64,000 bases of DNA from Streptomyces caniscabiei (GCF_014930365.1 NZ_JABXWI010000003.1:620001-684000), one strand, 5' to 3'. Counted from the stretch's first letter, positions 44,177 through 53,404 are shown. Made by a program: numbers and translations. Notes: a model not told the origin generated them from the sequence alone.

Positions 44177-44935
44177 CTACTCGCCCGCCCGGGCGGCGGC
44201 CTTCCGCTCCTCCTCCGCGCGCTCCTCCGCCTCCATCTCCGCGAACACGTCGATCGGGGCCGGCGCCTTGGCCAGGAAGATCCAGGTCAGCCAGACGGCG
44301 AGCAGGAACGGCGGGATCTTCAGGGCGATGAGGACCCAGCCCAGCTGTGTGGTGTCGGCCCACCAGTAGAGCGGGAAGAGGATCGCGCACTTGCCGAGCA
44401 GGATCGCGCCCCAGGCGTAACTCGCCTTCGCGTACGCCTTCTTGCGTCCGGGGTTGCGGGTCCGCCAGGACAGGTTCTCCTTGAAGACCGGGCCGAGCAT
44501 CAGACCGATCAGCGGCACACCGGCCAGCGTGGTGATGATGTACGCGAGCCCGAGGCCCAGCGTGTACAGCATGCCCGGCAGATAGAAGTCCTTGGCGTTG
44601 CCCGTCATCATCGCGAAGACCACACCGAAGGCGACCCCGAAGACACCGCTGAAGGCGTGCTTGACGGTGTCCTTCATGACCAGCCGCACCACGACCAGCA
44701 GGACGGAGACGCCGAGGGCCGCGAGGGCCGCGGAGTGCAGGTCCTTGTTGATCGTGAAGATGGAGACGAAGAGCAGGCCCGGGAGCACGGTCTCGACCAT
44801 GCCGCGTACGCCGCCGAACGCCTCGAACAGCGCGGCCTCGGTCACCGCCCTGGAGTCGTGCGAGCCGTCCTCTTCGCCCTGGGCGTCCTGGACGCCACGC
44901 TGGGCGTCTTCCGTCGGCTTGTCGAGCGACGTCAC
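44177..44935 (-). CDS. DUF3159 membrane protein
   Basis: 252 aa, GTG start 3 bp after the OB-fold gene. An acidic N-terminus leads to AALFEAFGGVRGMVETVLPG, then about five to six helices (LLFVSIFTI, LAALGVSVLLVVVRLV, LGLGLAYIITTLAGVPL, LGWVLIALKIPPFLLAVW) and a charged Glu/Arg C-terminus. This is the DUF3159 pattern of actinobacteria. No function is known; a transport or septal role would be a guess. Confidence 0.88.
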   Translation of the reverse strand: MTSLDKPTEDAQRGVQDAQGEEDGSHDSRAVTEAALFEAFGGVRGMVETVLPGLLFVSIFTINKDLHSAALAALGVSVLLVVVRLVMKDTVKHAFSGVFGVAFGVVFAMMTGNAKDFYLPGMLYTLGLGLAYIITTLAGVPLIGLMLGPVFKENLSWRTRNPGRKKAYAKASYAWGAILLGKCAILFPLYWWADTTQLGWVLIALKIPPFLLAVWLTWIFLAKAPAPIDVFAEMEAEERAEEERKAAARAGE

Positions 44936-44938
44936 CGG

Positions 44939-45337
44939 CTACTCCCGTCCGAGCGGTCTGAGTTCGTACTTCGGATTGAACAGCACCCTACGGCCCCGGC
45001 TCATCGAGATCCGGCCGGACGCGATCAGCTTGCGCCCCGGCTCTATGCCGACGATGGAGCGTCTGCCCAGCCACACCACGTCCAGGGCGGCCGAACCGTC
45101 GAACAGCTCTGCCTCCAGGGCCGGGACTCCGGCCCGGGGGCGCAGCGTGACCGTGCGCAAGGTACCAGTAACGGTCACTATCTGTCGGTCGTGGCAGTCA
45201 CATATACGCGTGCAGCCCGCGGTCACGGCGTCCTCGCGCAGCTCCTCCGACTCCAGGTCCGTCTGGGAGGAGGAGAGCCGGTCGAGCATGCGCCGGAACC
45301 GGCCCGCCGGCTTCTCGGAACGAGGAACAGCACTCAT
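44939..45337 (-). CDS. OB-fold nucleic acid-binding domain protein
   Basis: 132 aa. The first ~40 residues are polar (RFRRMLDRLSSSQTDLE); the OB-fold covers QIVTVTGTLRTVTLRP, ALEAELFDGSAALDVVWLGR and KLIASGRISM, like tRNA_anti-type domains. It is upstream of DUF3159 with a 3-bp gap. The pair is a frequent actinobacterial couple; its target (DNA or RNA) is unknown. Confidence 0.87.
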   Translation of the reverse strand: MSAVPRSEKPAGRFRRMLDRLSSSQTDLESEELREDAVTAGCTRICDCHDRQIVTVTGTLRTVTLRPRAGVPALEAELFDGSAALDVVWLGRRSIVGIEPGRKLIASGRISMSRGRRVLFNPKYELRPLGRE

Positions 45338-45370
45338 GACAAAAAGCGTACCGGGGCCCGCCGACAGTCA

Positions 45371-45402
45371 GGCACCCCCGTACCCGGGCACCCCCGTACC
45401 CG
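45371..45402. repeat. Two exact tandem copies of a 16-bp unit
   Basis: GGCACCCCCGTACCCG occurs twice back to back in the 116-bp gap between kdpE and the OB-fold gene. Probably replication slippage in GC-rich DNA. Confidence 0.6.
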
Positions 45403-45453
45403 AGCCCGCGCGCACGGGCCGCACCGCCACGCCCGCGCGCACCTCCGGGCGTC

Positions 45454-46137
45454 TCACTTCTCGAAGCGGTACCCCATCCCCGCCTCGGTGATGAAGTGCC
45501 TGGGCCGTGACGGGTCGCCCTCCAGCTTGCGCCGCAGCTGGGCCATGTAGACCCGCAGGTAGTTGGTCTCCGTCCCGTACGACGGCCCCCACACCTCCTG
45601 GAGCAGCTGCTTCTGGCTGACCAGGCGCCCGGTGTTGCGGACCAGCACCTCCAGGAGGTGCCACTCGGTGGGGGTCAGCCGGACGTCCCTGCCGTCCCGG
45701 TTCACCTTCTTCGCGGCCAGGTCGACGGTGAAGTCGTCCGTCTCCACGATGACGTCGCCCTCCTCGCCGCCCACGGGTTCCGCGCGACGGACGGCGGCCC
45801 GCAGCCGGGCGAGCAGCTCGTCCATGCCGAAGGGCTTGGTGACGTAGTCGTCGGCGCCCGCGTCCAGGGCCTCGACCTTCTCGTCGGAGGTGTGCCGGGC
45901 GGAGAGCACGATGATCGGCACCCGGGTCCAGCCGCGCAGTCCCCTGATCACCTCGACGCCGTCCATGTCGGGCAGCCCGAGGTCGAGGACGACGACGTCG
46001 GGGTGCCGGGCGGCGGCGAGGGCGAGCGCGCTCGCCCCGTCGTGGGCCGCGTCGGCCTCGTACTTGCGTGCCTTCAGATTGATCACGAGCGCGCGCACGA
46101 TCTGCGGCTCGTCGTCGACCACGAGCACCCTGGTCAT
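45454..46137 (-). CDS. kdpE: KdpE response regulator
   Basis: 227 aa OmpR-family. The receiver domain has VLVVDDEPQI, phospho-acceptor Asp52 in VVVLDLGLPDMDG, and the KPF lysine in YVTKPFGMDEL. The winged helix has LTPTEWHLLEVLVRNTGRLV and RVYMAQLRRKLE, with GMGYRFEK at the end. It follows kdpD by 10 bp. KdpE normally switches on kdpFABC when K+ is short, but those genes are not adjacent. Confidence 0.93.
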   Translation of the reverse strand: MTRVLVVDDEPQIVRALVINLKARKYEADAAHDGASALALAAARHPDVVVLDLGLPDMDGVEVIRGLRGWTRVPIIVLSARHTSDEKVEALDAGADDYVTKPFGMDELLARLRAAVRRAEPVGGEEGDVIVETDDFTVDLAAKKVNRDGRDVRLTPTEWHLLEVLVRNTGRLVSQKQLLQEVWGPSYGTETNYLRVYMAQLRRKLEGDPSRPRHFITEAGMGYRFEK

Positions 46138-46147
46138 GGGGTCCGCC

Positions 46148-48790
46148 TCATGTGGTTCGCCTCTCTGCCGTGGTGGCCGTGCCGGCCGGTGCGACGGTGG
46201 CCGTCCCCGCCGACGGGGCGGCCTCTGCCGACGTAGACGTGTCCGCGGCCGGGCCGGTGCCCGCGGACGGGGCCGTATCGGGCCCGGAGCCGTTGCGTGC
46301 GGCCCGCACGGTGAGCACCAGGGTGAGTCCTCCGCCGGGGGTGTCCTCGGCGGCGAGCGTGCCGCCCATGGCCTCGGCGAAGCCGCGGGCGACGGCGAGG
46401 CCCAGGCCGACGCCGGTTCCGCGCGGGGCGTCGCCGTGGCGCTGGAAGGGGGCGAAGATGCGCTCCTTGGCCTCGTCGGGGACGCCGGGGCCGCGGTCGG
46501 TGACCCGGACCTCGACGCGGCCGCCGAGGGCGCTCGCGGAGACCTGGACGGGCGTGCCGGGCGGGCTGTACTTGACGGCGTTCTCGACGATGTTGGCGAC
46601 CGAGCGCTCCAGCAGCCCGGGGTCGACGGCGACCATGGGCAGGCTCTCGGGGATCTCCAGGCCGACGCTGCCCTCGGGGACACCGCCGAGCGCCATCGGC
46701 ACGACCTCGTCGAGGTCGATCTCGCGGATCAGCGGGGTGACCGTGCCGGTCTGGAGCCGGGACATGTCGAGGAGATTGCCCACCAGGTGGTCGAGCCGGT
46801 CGGCGCCGTTCTCGATGCCTTCGAGGAGTTCCGCCTCGTCCTCCGGCGACCAGGCCACGTCGTCGGAGCGCAGGGACGACACGGCGGCCTTGATCCCGGC
46901 CAGCGGGGTGCGCAGGTCGTGGCTGACGGCGGCGAGCAGCGCGGTGCGGATGCGGTTGCCCTCGGCCAGCGCCTTGGCCTGGTCGGCCTCCTGCTGGAGA
47001 CGCCGCCGGTCCACGACGACGACGGCCTGGGCGGCGAACGCGGCCAGCACCCGACGGTCCTCGGCGGGCAGGACGCGGCCGGAGAGCGCGAGGGTCATGT
47101 GGTCCCCGACCGGCATGTCCACGTCCGCGGCCTCGGGGCGGTCCATCTGCCGTGGCCCCACGCTGCCCGCGCAGGTCCACGGGGCGACATCGCTCTCGCG
47201 CTCCAGCAGGGCCACGGACTCCATCCCGAAGGTCTCGCGCACGCGTTCGAGGAGGGCCTCCAGGCTGGTCTCCCCGCGCAGCACGCTGCCCGCGAGGAAG
47301 GACAGGATCTCCGACTCGGCGCGCAGCCGGGCCGCCTGGTGGGTGCGCCGGGCCGCGAGGTCCACCACGGAGGCCACCGCGACCGCGACCCCTATGAAGA
47401 CCGCGATGGCGACGATGTTCGCCGGGTCGTCGACCGACAGGGTGTGCACGGGCGGGGTGAAGAACCAGTTGAGCAGCAGCGAGCCGAGCACGGCCGCCGC
47501 CAGGGCGGGCAGCAGACCGCCGAGCAGGGCCGCGGCCACCGTCAGCGTCAGGAAGAGCAGCAGGTCGTTGGCGAGGCCGAGGTCGGCCTCGGACCGGGCC
47601 AGCAGCAGCGCGAGGAGCACGGGCCCCACCGTCCCGACCGACCAGCCCCAGATCGTGCGGGCCCGGCCGAGCCGCGCGCCCCGGGCGACGGGCAGTCCGC
47701 GTCCCTTGCCCGCCTCGTCGTGCGTGATCAGGTGGACGTCCAGGTCGGGTCCCGAGTCCCGGGCGACGGTGGCGCCGACGCCCGGCCCGAAGACGTACTG
47801 CCAGCTCTTGCGGCGCGAGACGCCCAGCACGATCTGGGTGGCGTTCACCCCGCGCGCGAAGGCCAGCAGCGCGGCGGGGATGTCGTCGCCGACGACGTGG
47901 TGGAAGGTGCCGCCGAGGTCCTCGACGAGGGTGCGCTGGACGGCGAGTTCCCTGGGCGAGGCGGAGGTCAGCCCGTCGCTGCGGGCGATGTAGACGGCCA
48001 TGACCTCGCCGCCGGCGCCCTTCTCGGCGAGCCGGGCGGCTCTCCTGAGGAGGGTCCGCCCCTCGGGGCCGCCGGTCAGGCCGACCACGATCCGCTCGCG
48101 GGAGCCCCAGATCCGCGACACCTGGTGCTCGCTGCGGTAGGCGTTGAGGTACTCGTCGACCCGGTCCGCGACCCAGAGCAGGGCCAGCTCCCGCAGCGCG
48201 GTCAGGTTTCCGGGGCGGAAGTAGTTCGACAGCGCGGCGTCGACCTTGTCCGGCTGGTAGACGTTGCCGTGCGCCATCCGCCGCCGCAGGGCCTGCGGCG
48301 ACATGTCGACCAGCTCTATCTGGTCCGCCCGCCGCACCACCTCGTCGGGGACGGTCTCGCGCTGCCGTACGCCGGTTATCGACTCGACGACGTCACCGAG
48401 CGACTCCAGGTGCTGGATGTTGACGGTGGAGATCACGTCGACGCCGGCGGCGAGCAGGTCCTCGACGTCCTGCCAGCGCTTGTCGTGACGGGAGCCGGGC
48501 ACATTGGTGTGGGCCAGCTCGTCCACGAGGGCGACCCGGGGCCGCCGGGCGAGGACGGCGTCCACGTCCATCTCGGTGAAGACCGCGTCCCGGTACTCCA
48601 GCGTCCGGCGCGGGATCTGCTCCAGCCCGTGCAGCATCACCTCGGTGCGCGGCCGGCCGTGGTGCTCGACCACGGCCACCACGCAGTCGGTGCCGCGTTC
48701 GATCCGGCGGTGCGCTTCGGACAGCATCGCGTACGTCTTGCCGACGCCCGGCGCCGCGCCGAGGTAGATCCGAAGCTTCCCACGTCCCAT
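46148..48790 (-). CDS. kdpD: KdpD potassium-sensing histidine kinase
   Basis: 880 aa. N-terminal KdpD domain with Walker A (LGAAPGVGKTYAMLSEAHRR) and DELAHTNVPGSRHDKRWQDV; a Usp-like domain (RIVVGLTGGPEGRTLLRRAA ... VMAVYI); four helices around residues 385-490; GAF region; HisKA with VSHDLRTPLAGIK; HATPase with NIVENAVKYSPPG and GTGVGLGLAVARG. The C-terminal ~40 residues are Ala/Thr-rich. The SxS part of the c-di-AMP motif known in staphylococcal KdpD is not obvious here. Upstream of kdpE in one operon. Confidence 0.93.
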   Translation of the reverse strand: MGRGKLRIYLGAAPGVGKTYAMLSEAHRRIERGTDCVVAVVEHHGRPRTEVMLHGLEQIPRRTLEYRDAVFTEMDVDAVLARRPRVALVDELAHTNVPGSRHDKRWQDVEDLLAAGVDVISTVNIQHLESLGDVVESITGVRQRETVPDEVVRRADQIELVDMSPQALRRRMAHGNVYQPDKVDAALSNYFRPGNLTALRELALLWVADRVDEYLNAYRSEHQVSRIWGSRERIVVGLTGGPEGRTLLRRAARLAEKGAGGEVMAVYIARSDGLTSASPRELAVQRTLVEDLGGTFHHVVGDDIPAALLAFARGVNATQIVLGVSRRKSWQYVFGPGVGATVARDSGPDLDVHLITHDEAGKGRGLPVARGARLGRARTIWGWSVGTVGPVLLALLLARSEADLGLANDLLLFLTLTVAAALLGGLLPALAAAVLGSLLLNWFFTPPVHTLSVDDPANIVAIAVFIGVAVAVASVVDLAARRTHQAARLRAESEILSFLAGSVLRGETSLEALLERVRETFGMESVALLERESDVAPWTCAGSVGPRQMDRPEAADVDMPVGDHMTLALSGRVLPAEDRRVLAAFAAQAVVVVDRRRLQQEADQAKALAEGNRIRTALLAAVSHDLRTPLAGIKAAVSSLRSDDVAWSPEDEAELLEGIENGADRLDHLVGNLLDMSRLQTGTVTPLIREIDLDEVVPMALGGVPEGSVGLEIPESLPMVAVDPGLLERSVANIVENAVKYSPPGTPVQVSASALGGRVEVRVTDRGPGVPDEAKERIFAPFQRHGDAPRGTGVGLGLAVARGFAEAMGGTLAAEDTPGGGLTLVLTVRAARNGSGPDTAPSAGTGPAADTSTSAEAAPSAGTATVAPAGTATTAERRTT

Positions 48791-48986
48791 GTCCCCATTG
48801 TCTTCCCGTGACCACTGCCTACGCAGCGTCGACCTTACGGCCAATAATCACGGCAAAACGGGCAGAGGCGACCGGAGGCCGCCTCTTTGACAGAACCCTG
48901 ACGCCGACGCCCAGCGAGGGCACCGGGAACCGGGGCGGCCCGCCACGCGGACCGACGCGGTTCTCGTACGACCTCGGCCGGAACGG

Positions 48987-49763
48987 CTAGCGGACCTCGG
49001 TGATCTCCGGTCCGCGCTGCAGCTGTCCCATGCCGCCGGAGAAGCGGGAACCGGCCTGCTCCTCCTGCTGGACACCCTCGGGAACCATCTGCGCGTCGTT
49101 CGGCAGCTTCAGGACGATCGGGTCACGCGGAGCCATGGGGCCCTCGCCGCGGACGACGACCGTGTCCCGGAAGATCTGCTCCAGCAGCCCGGCGGTCTGC
49201 GGCTCCACCGCGCCCCGCCCGGAGATCACTCCGCGCAGGAACCAGCGAGGCCCGTCCACACCGACGAAGCGGACCACCTGGAAACCGCCCGTGCCGTCCG
49301 GCAGCTGCACCGGCACCTGCGCGCGCAGCTCCCAGCCCAGCGGGCCCTCGACCTCGTCGATGACCCCGCCCTGCTGGGTGATGCCGGAGGCGATCTCCTC
49401 ACGGACCTCGCCCCAGATGCCCTCGCGCTTGGGCGCGGCGAAGGCCTGCAGCTGGACCGCGCTGTCGCGCAGCACGACGGTGGCGGCGACGATCGCGTCA
49501 CCCGCGACCTCGACCCGCAGCTCCATGCCGTCGACTCCGGGCACGAAGATGCCGCCGAGATCCACCCGGCCCTCGCCGGGCTCGCGCACCTCGGTGCTGT
49601 CCCACGGCCCGTCGGGCCGGGGCTCGGGCTCGAGCCGCACGCGCTCCCGCTCCACGCCCGCCTCGGCGTCGGCTTCCCCGGCAACGCCGTCGACCTGCTC
49701 GGCCTCGCTCGCCGCGTCCGCCGCGTCCTCGGCGGAACCCTTCTTCTTGCGACGTCCGAACAC
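48987..49763 (-). CDS. DUF3710 protein
   Basis: 258 aa, GTG start (FGRRKKKGSAED) with GGAAGGA upstream. A charged, low-complexity N-terminus is followed by the DUF3710 domain: GPWDSTEVREPGEGRVDLGG, VQLQAFAAPKREGIWGEV, GPLGWELRAQV, FVGVDGPRWFLRGVISG. Conserved in actinobacteria next to dut, which starts 2 bp upstream of it. Function unknown. Confidence 0.9.
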   Translation of the reverse strand: MFGRRKKKGSAEDAADAASEAEQVDGVAGEADAEAGVERERVRLEPEPRPDGPWDSTEVREPGEGRVDLGGIFVPGVDGMELRVEVAGDAIVAATVVLRDSAVQLQAFAAPKREGIWGEVREEIASGITQQGGVIDEVEGPLGWELRAQVPVQLPDGTGGFQVVRFVGVDGPRWFLRGVISGRGAVEPQTAGLLEQIFRDTVVVRGEGPMAPRDPIVLKLPNDAQMVPEGVQQEEQAGSRFSGGMGQLQRGPEITEVR

Positions 49764-49764
49764 G

Positions 49765-50313
49765 TCACTGTCCTTCCCGGTCGGATACGACCGAAGCGTA
49801 TCGATTCCCACCCGTTGTGCCGCTTGTGCTGCTTGTGCCGCTCTCGCCGTCCACGGCGGCATGACCGCCGGTGGACCCGAAGCCCCCCTCGGCCCGCGCC
49901 GAGTCGGGAAGCTCCGCCACCTCCTGGAAGCGCACCTTCTCGACCTGCTGGACGACCAGTTGGGCAATCCGGTCGAAGCGCTCGAACCGTACGGCTTCAT
50001 ACGGGTCGAGATTCACCACGATCACCTTGATCTCCCCACGGTACCCGGCATCAACCGTCCCCGGGGCATTCACCAGGGCGACGCCGCAGCGGGCGGCGAG
50101 CCCCGACCGTGGGTGCACGAACGCCGCGTACCCCTCGGGGAGCGCGATGGACACTCCCGTGGGCAGCACGGCCCGCTCACCGGGCTTCAACTCCCGGCTC
50201 TCCGTGGTGCGCAGATCGGCGCCCGCGTCGCCGGGCCGCGCGTAGTCCGGCAGCGGCACGTCGGGGTCGACGCGCCGGATCAGGACGTCGAGAGGGGGGC
50301 GGCCGCCGCTCAC
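49765..50313 (-). CDS. dut: dUTP diphosphatase
   Basis: 182 aa trimeric dUTPase; hydrolyses dUTP to dUMP, keeping uracil out of DNA and feeding dTMP synthesis. All five motifs are seen: DAGADLRT, PRSGLAAR, NAPGTVDAGYRGEI, RIAQLVVQ and the C-terminal GGFGSTGG. The tail past motif V is longer than usual (about 30 residues, Ser/Gly-rich). Its GTG overlaps the thioesterase stop by the 4 bases GTGA. Confidence 0.95.
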   Translation of the reverse strand: MSGGRPPLDVLIRRVDPDVPLPDYARPGDAGADLRTTESRELKPGERAVLPTGVSIALPEGYAAFVHPRSGLAARCGVALVNAPGTVDAGYRGEIKVIVVNLDPYEAVRFERFDRIAQLVVQQVEKVRFQEVAELPDSARAEGGFGSTGGHAAVDGESGTSSTSGTTGGNRYASVVSDREGQ

Positions 50314-50894
50314 GGGTTCACCTCGAAGGCGCGGGCCCGCCGGACCTGGTCGGGGTCGTTCATGGCCGCCTGGATCTCCTCCTCGCGGCCGTGGTCGATG
50401 AAGTGGTCGACCTTGACCTCGACGAAGAGCGCGTCGGCGCGGACGGCGAGCGGTCCGTCGGGGCCGCCGATGCGTCCCTCGGCGGCCGCGAAGATCTTCC
50501 GCCCGGCCACCGCCGTGACCTCGGCCCGCAGATGCAGCACGGTGCCCACGGGGACGGGCCGCATGAAGTCGGTCTCCAGCCGTCCGGTCACCGCGATGGT
50601 GCGCAGCAGCCAGTTGAGGGAGCCGAGGGTCTCGTCGAGGGCGCTGGCCAGGATCCCGCCGTGGGCGAGCCCCGGAGCCCCCTGGTGCGCGGGCCGCACG
50701 GTGAACTCGGCGGTGAGAGTGACGCCTTCACCGGCCCTCGCCTCCAGGTGCAGCCCGTGGGGCTGCTCGTCACCACAGCCGAAACACTGCCCGTAGTGCG
50801 CGCCGAGCAGCTCACCGGGGGCTGGTGCCTCGGGATGGCGTACGGGCGCCGTGGCGTCCGCCGGGGGCCGCAGGGCCGCGGAAGTACCTCTCAC
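50310..50894 (-). CDS. PaaI-family hotdog thioesterase
   Basis: 194 aa, GTG start. The hotdog fold shows CFGCGDEQPHGLHLEARAG, HQGAPGLAHGGILASALDE (conserved HGG) and TDFMRPVPVGTVLHLRAEV. It hydrolyses an acyl-CoA of unknown kind. It is the first gene of a run with dut and DUF3710, transcribed away from the DUF3093 gene. Confidence 0.88.
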   Translation of the reverse strand: MRGTSAALRPPADATAPVRHPEAPAPGELLGAHYGQCFGCGDEQPHGLHLEARAGEGVTLTAEFTVRPAHQGAPGLAHGGILASALDETLGSLNWLLRTIAVTGRLETDFMRPVPVGTVLHLRAEVTAVAGRKIFAAAEGRIGGPDGPLAVRADALFVEVKVDHFIDHGREEEIQAAMNDPDQVRRARAFEVNP

Positions 50895-51007
50895 AGCCGC
50901 AGACCTTACCCGTCCGTCAGCGTCCGGCCATCGCCCCTACGGACAGGGTTTCCCCTCGGACGCCCCTACTTCGGGGGCCGGAGGGTCCGCATGCCAAGCT
51001 TGACGCC

Positions 51008-51472
51008 ATGCAGCTCTCCGTCCCGCCGTACGAAGAACGCCTCACCGCTCCCCGCACGTGGTGGCTGGTGTGCTTCCTGGTCGGCGTCTCGATGGCCCTC
51101 ATCCTGCTGCCGTTCGGCACGCTCCCCCTGCTGGGCGGTCTCGCCGGCGGGACCGCGGTCGCGGCGGTCGTCACCAGCTCGTACGGCTCGGTCCGGATCC
51201 GCGTCGTCGGTGACTCCCTGATCGCGGGCGAGGCGAAGATCCCGGTGACCGCTCTCGGCGAGCCGGAGATCCTGGACCGGGAGGAGGCCCAGGCCTGGCG
51301 CACCCACAAGGCCAACCCGCACGCCTTCATGCTCCTGCGCGCCTACATCCCCACGGCCCTCCGCATCCCGGTCACCGACCCGACGGACCCGACGCCGTAC
51401 GTCTACCTGTCGACCCGGAACCCGGAACAGGTGGCCGCGGCCCTGCAGGCAGCGAAGGAGACGGCGGCGTAG
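51008..51472 (+). CDS. DUF3093 membrane protein
   Basis: 154 aa. Starts QLSVPPYEERLTAPRTWWLV, then two adjacent helices (CFLVGVSMALILLPFG and LLGGLAGGTAVAAVVTSSYG), then a cytosolic beta-rich domain with GSVRIRVVGDSLIAGEAKIP and STRNPEQVAAALQAA. This is the DUF3093 pattern. Divergent from the thioesterase gene with 113 bp between. Function unknown. Confidence 0.9.
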   Translation: MQLSVPPYEERLTAPRTWWLVCFLVGVSMALILLPFGTLPLLGGLAGGTAVAAVVTSSYGSVRIRVVGDSLIAGEAKIPVTALGEPEILDREEAQAWRTHKANPHAFMLLRAYIPTALRIPVTDPTDPTPYVYLSTRNPEQVAAALQAAKETAA

Positions 51473-51718
51473 CGCGACCCGACGGCCACGCACACCGACA
51501 CGACGCGCACCTGCGACCGCCGAGGCGACCCGCGGCCGGCCGCACCGCGAGACAGCCCCGCCGCGGCGCGACGGGTGCGGACGGCGCACCCGCCCGCCGT
51601 CGGCCCGGTTCTCCAGCTGAACTCCTACCGCTCGCCGGCCCCTTGCCGCCGAGCCTGCGCCCCAGCTCCTCGCCGCCCACCGTTCCCGCCCGCCCGCCCG
51701 CCCGGCGACCGTGCGGCG

Positions 51719-52690
51719 CTACGGCTCGTCGCGGCCGCCCCCACCGAGCTCCTTGGGCAGTTCCCCCACCGTCAGGGGATCCACCGGCTTCTCCAGCGGT
51801 GGCAGTTCCGGCAGTGCCTCCCACGGCACCTGCATCCGCCGCAGGTCCTTACGGATCCGCTCGGCGAGGTGCTTGGTGTCCCGGCGGTTCATGACCGCCC
51901 CGACCGCGGCGCCGACCAGGAACGGCATCAGGTTCGGCAGATTCCGCACCATCCGCTTCATGATCTGCTGCCGCAGCTGCCGCTTCATCTGCCCGCCGAG
52001 CGCCGAGTTGATCGTCGACGGCTTCATCACGTCGATCCCGCGCTCACCGGACCAGGAGTCCAGATACGCGGTGCTGCGCTGCCGCAGATTCCCCGGCGGC
52101 CGCGCCCCGTACACCTCGTGCAGTTCGGCGATGAGCTTCAGCTCGATCGCGGCGACGCCGGTGATCTCGGCGGCCAGCTCCGCGGGCATGGCGGGCGGCG
52201 CCGGCAGCATCGCGGCGGCCCCGACACCCGCGCCGACCGTGGAGGACGCGTTGGCGGCCCCCGCCACCAGCTTGTCGGCGATCTGCTCGGGCCCCAGCCC
52301 CGGGAACTGGGCGCGCAGGGTCGCGAGATCGCGTACGGGGATCCGCGGGGCGATCTCGATGACACGGTCGGTGATGTACGCGAGCCCCGCTCGGGCCCGG
52401 TCACCGCTCTTGCGGGCCCCGACCTTGAGGCCCTGTCTCACTCCGTCCCGGACGGCGGCGACGGTGGCCGCGCGCCGGCTGGCGACCGGCGCCGGATTCT
52501 CCACCGGAACGGGCAGGCGTCCCTGCTCGTCCGTGGCACTGTCCGACGCCGTGCCGGACGCACGTTCGAGCGAGGCCGCTCCCTGTTCGGAGGAGCCCCG
52601 CTCGTCGTCACGCACGCCGTCGGGGCCCTGCGGCCCCTGGTCCGCCCCCTTGCGGGAGCGGCGCTTCCAAGGAGGGGTCGAGCCAGTCAC
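51719..52690 (-). CDS. EcsC-like protein of unknown function
   Basis: 323 aa, GTG start 13 bp after the DUF4193 gene. About 80 polar residues come first, then a helical region containing ITGVAAIELKLIAELHEVYG, SAYLDSWSGERG-like text and LMPFLVGAAVGAVMNRRDTK, the last of which may sit in the membrane. This resembles EcsC-family proteins. A Gly-rich tail ends it. No reaction is known. Confidence 0.8.
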   Translation of the reverse strand: MTGSTPPWKRRSRKGADQGPQGPDGVRDDERGSSEQGAASLERASGTASDSATDEQGRLPVPVENPAPVASRRAATVAAVRDGVRQGLKVGARKSGDRARAGLAYITDRVIEIAPRIPVRDLATLRAQFPGLGPEQIADKLVAGAANASSTVGAGVGAAAMLPAPPAMPAELAAEITGVAAIELKLIAELHEVYGARPPGNLRQRSTAYLDSWSGERGIDVMKPSTINSALGGQMKRQLRQQIMKRMVRNLPNLMPFLVGAAVGAVMNRRDTKHLAERIRKDLRRMQVPWEALPELPPLEKPVDPLTVGELPKELGGGGRDEP

Positions 52691-52703
52691 GGCCGACCCT
52701 GCC

Positions 52704-53000
52704 TCAGTCGCAGTCGCGGCAGATCGGCTGACCGTTCTTCTCGCGGGCCAGCTGGCTGCGGTGGTGCACCAGGAAGCAGCTCATGCAGGTGAACTCGTCC
52801 TGCTGCTTGGGCAGCACCCGGACGGCCAGCTCCTCGTTCGAGAGGTCGGCCCCGGGCAGTTCCAGGCCTTCGGCGGCCTCGAACTCGTCGACGTCCACGG
52901 CGGAGGTCGACTTGTCGTTCCGGCGTGCCTTGAGCTCTTCAAGACTGTCCGAGTCGACGTCGTCGTCGGTCTTGCGTGGGGTGTCGTAATCCGTTGCCAT
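52704..53000 (-). CDS. DUF4193 zinc-ribbon-like protein
   Basis: 98 aa acidic protein. DDDVDSDSLEELKARRNDKS and the C-terminal CMSCFLVHHRSQLAREKNG then CRDCD show two CxxC pairs, probably one zinc. GGGGAGAG lies before ATG. Highly conserved and abundant in actinobacteria, role unknown. Start at 53000 chosen for the ribosome site and family N-terminus (MATDYDTPRK). Confidence 0.92.
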   Translation of the reverse strand: MATDYDTPRKTDDDVDSDSLEELKARRNDKSTSAVDVDEFEAAEGLELPGADLSNEELAVRVLPKQQDEFTCMSCFLVHHRSQLAREKNGQPICRDCD

Positions 53001-53165
53001 GTCGCTCTCCCCCTCTGGGTGTCTGCGGTGTCTCCAGCGCACGTAACGCGTGAGAGGCCGGACTTGTGCCCGACCTGAGGCGGAGATTTTGCCTCACATC
53101 AAGGTCTGTTACTCAATCGACACCCAACCGGACTCCTCAAGAGTGATCGGCTTGGATGGCGAACG

Positions 53166-53181
53166 GGACCGTACACGGTCC
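53166..53181. repeat. Dyad GGACCGT-AC-ACGGTCC
   Basis: Seven-base arms, about 165 bp upstream of the DUF4193 start in the 404-bp space 53001-53404. A possible operator. Confidence 0.4.
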
Positions 53182-53306
53182 TGAGGCTGCATTTCAAAGG
53201 CGCCTCAGCATGTACTTCCCGTGATCTCAACCCCCGAAAACCCGGATTTTCCCGGCTTTACGACGGCCACATGATCACGCTCGGTAGATGGCTGGAAAAT
53301 CGCCTC

Positions 53307-53339
53307 TGTGATCGATCACACATCGGTCGTGCACGACCG
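53307..53339. promoter_or_regulatory. Two adjacent perfect palindromes
   Basis: TGTGATCGATCACA (53307-53320) and CGGTCGTGCACGACCG (53324-53339) are three bases apart, 65-100 bp after the cutS stop. The first has the GTG-N6-CAC form of Crp-type sites. No gene lies beside them; the nearest downstream start on the minus strand is DUF4193, about 310 bp away. Confidence 0.5.
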
Positions 53340-53404
53340 TTTCGATCAGGTACCCAGGAAATTCCGCGCAAAGCGAACACGTCCCGGAACCGGGGGTCAT
53401 TTTC

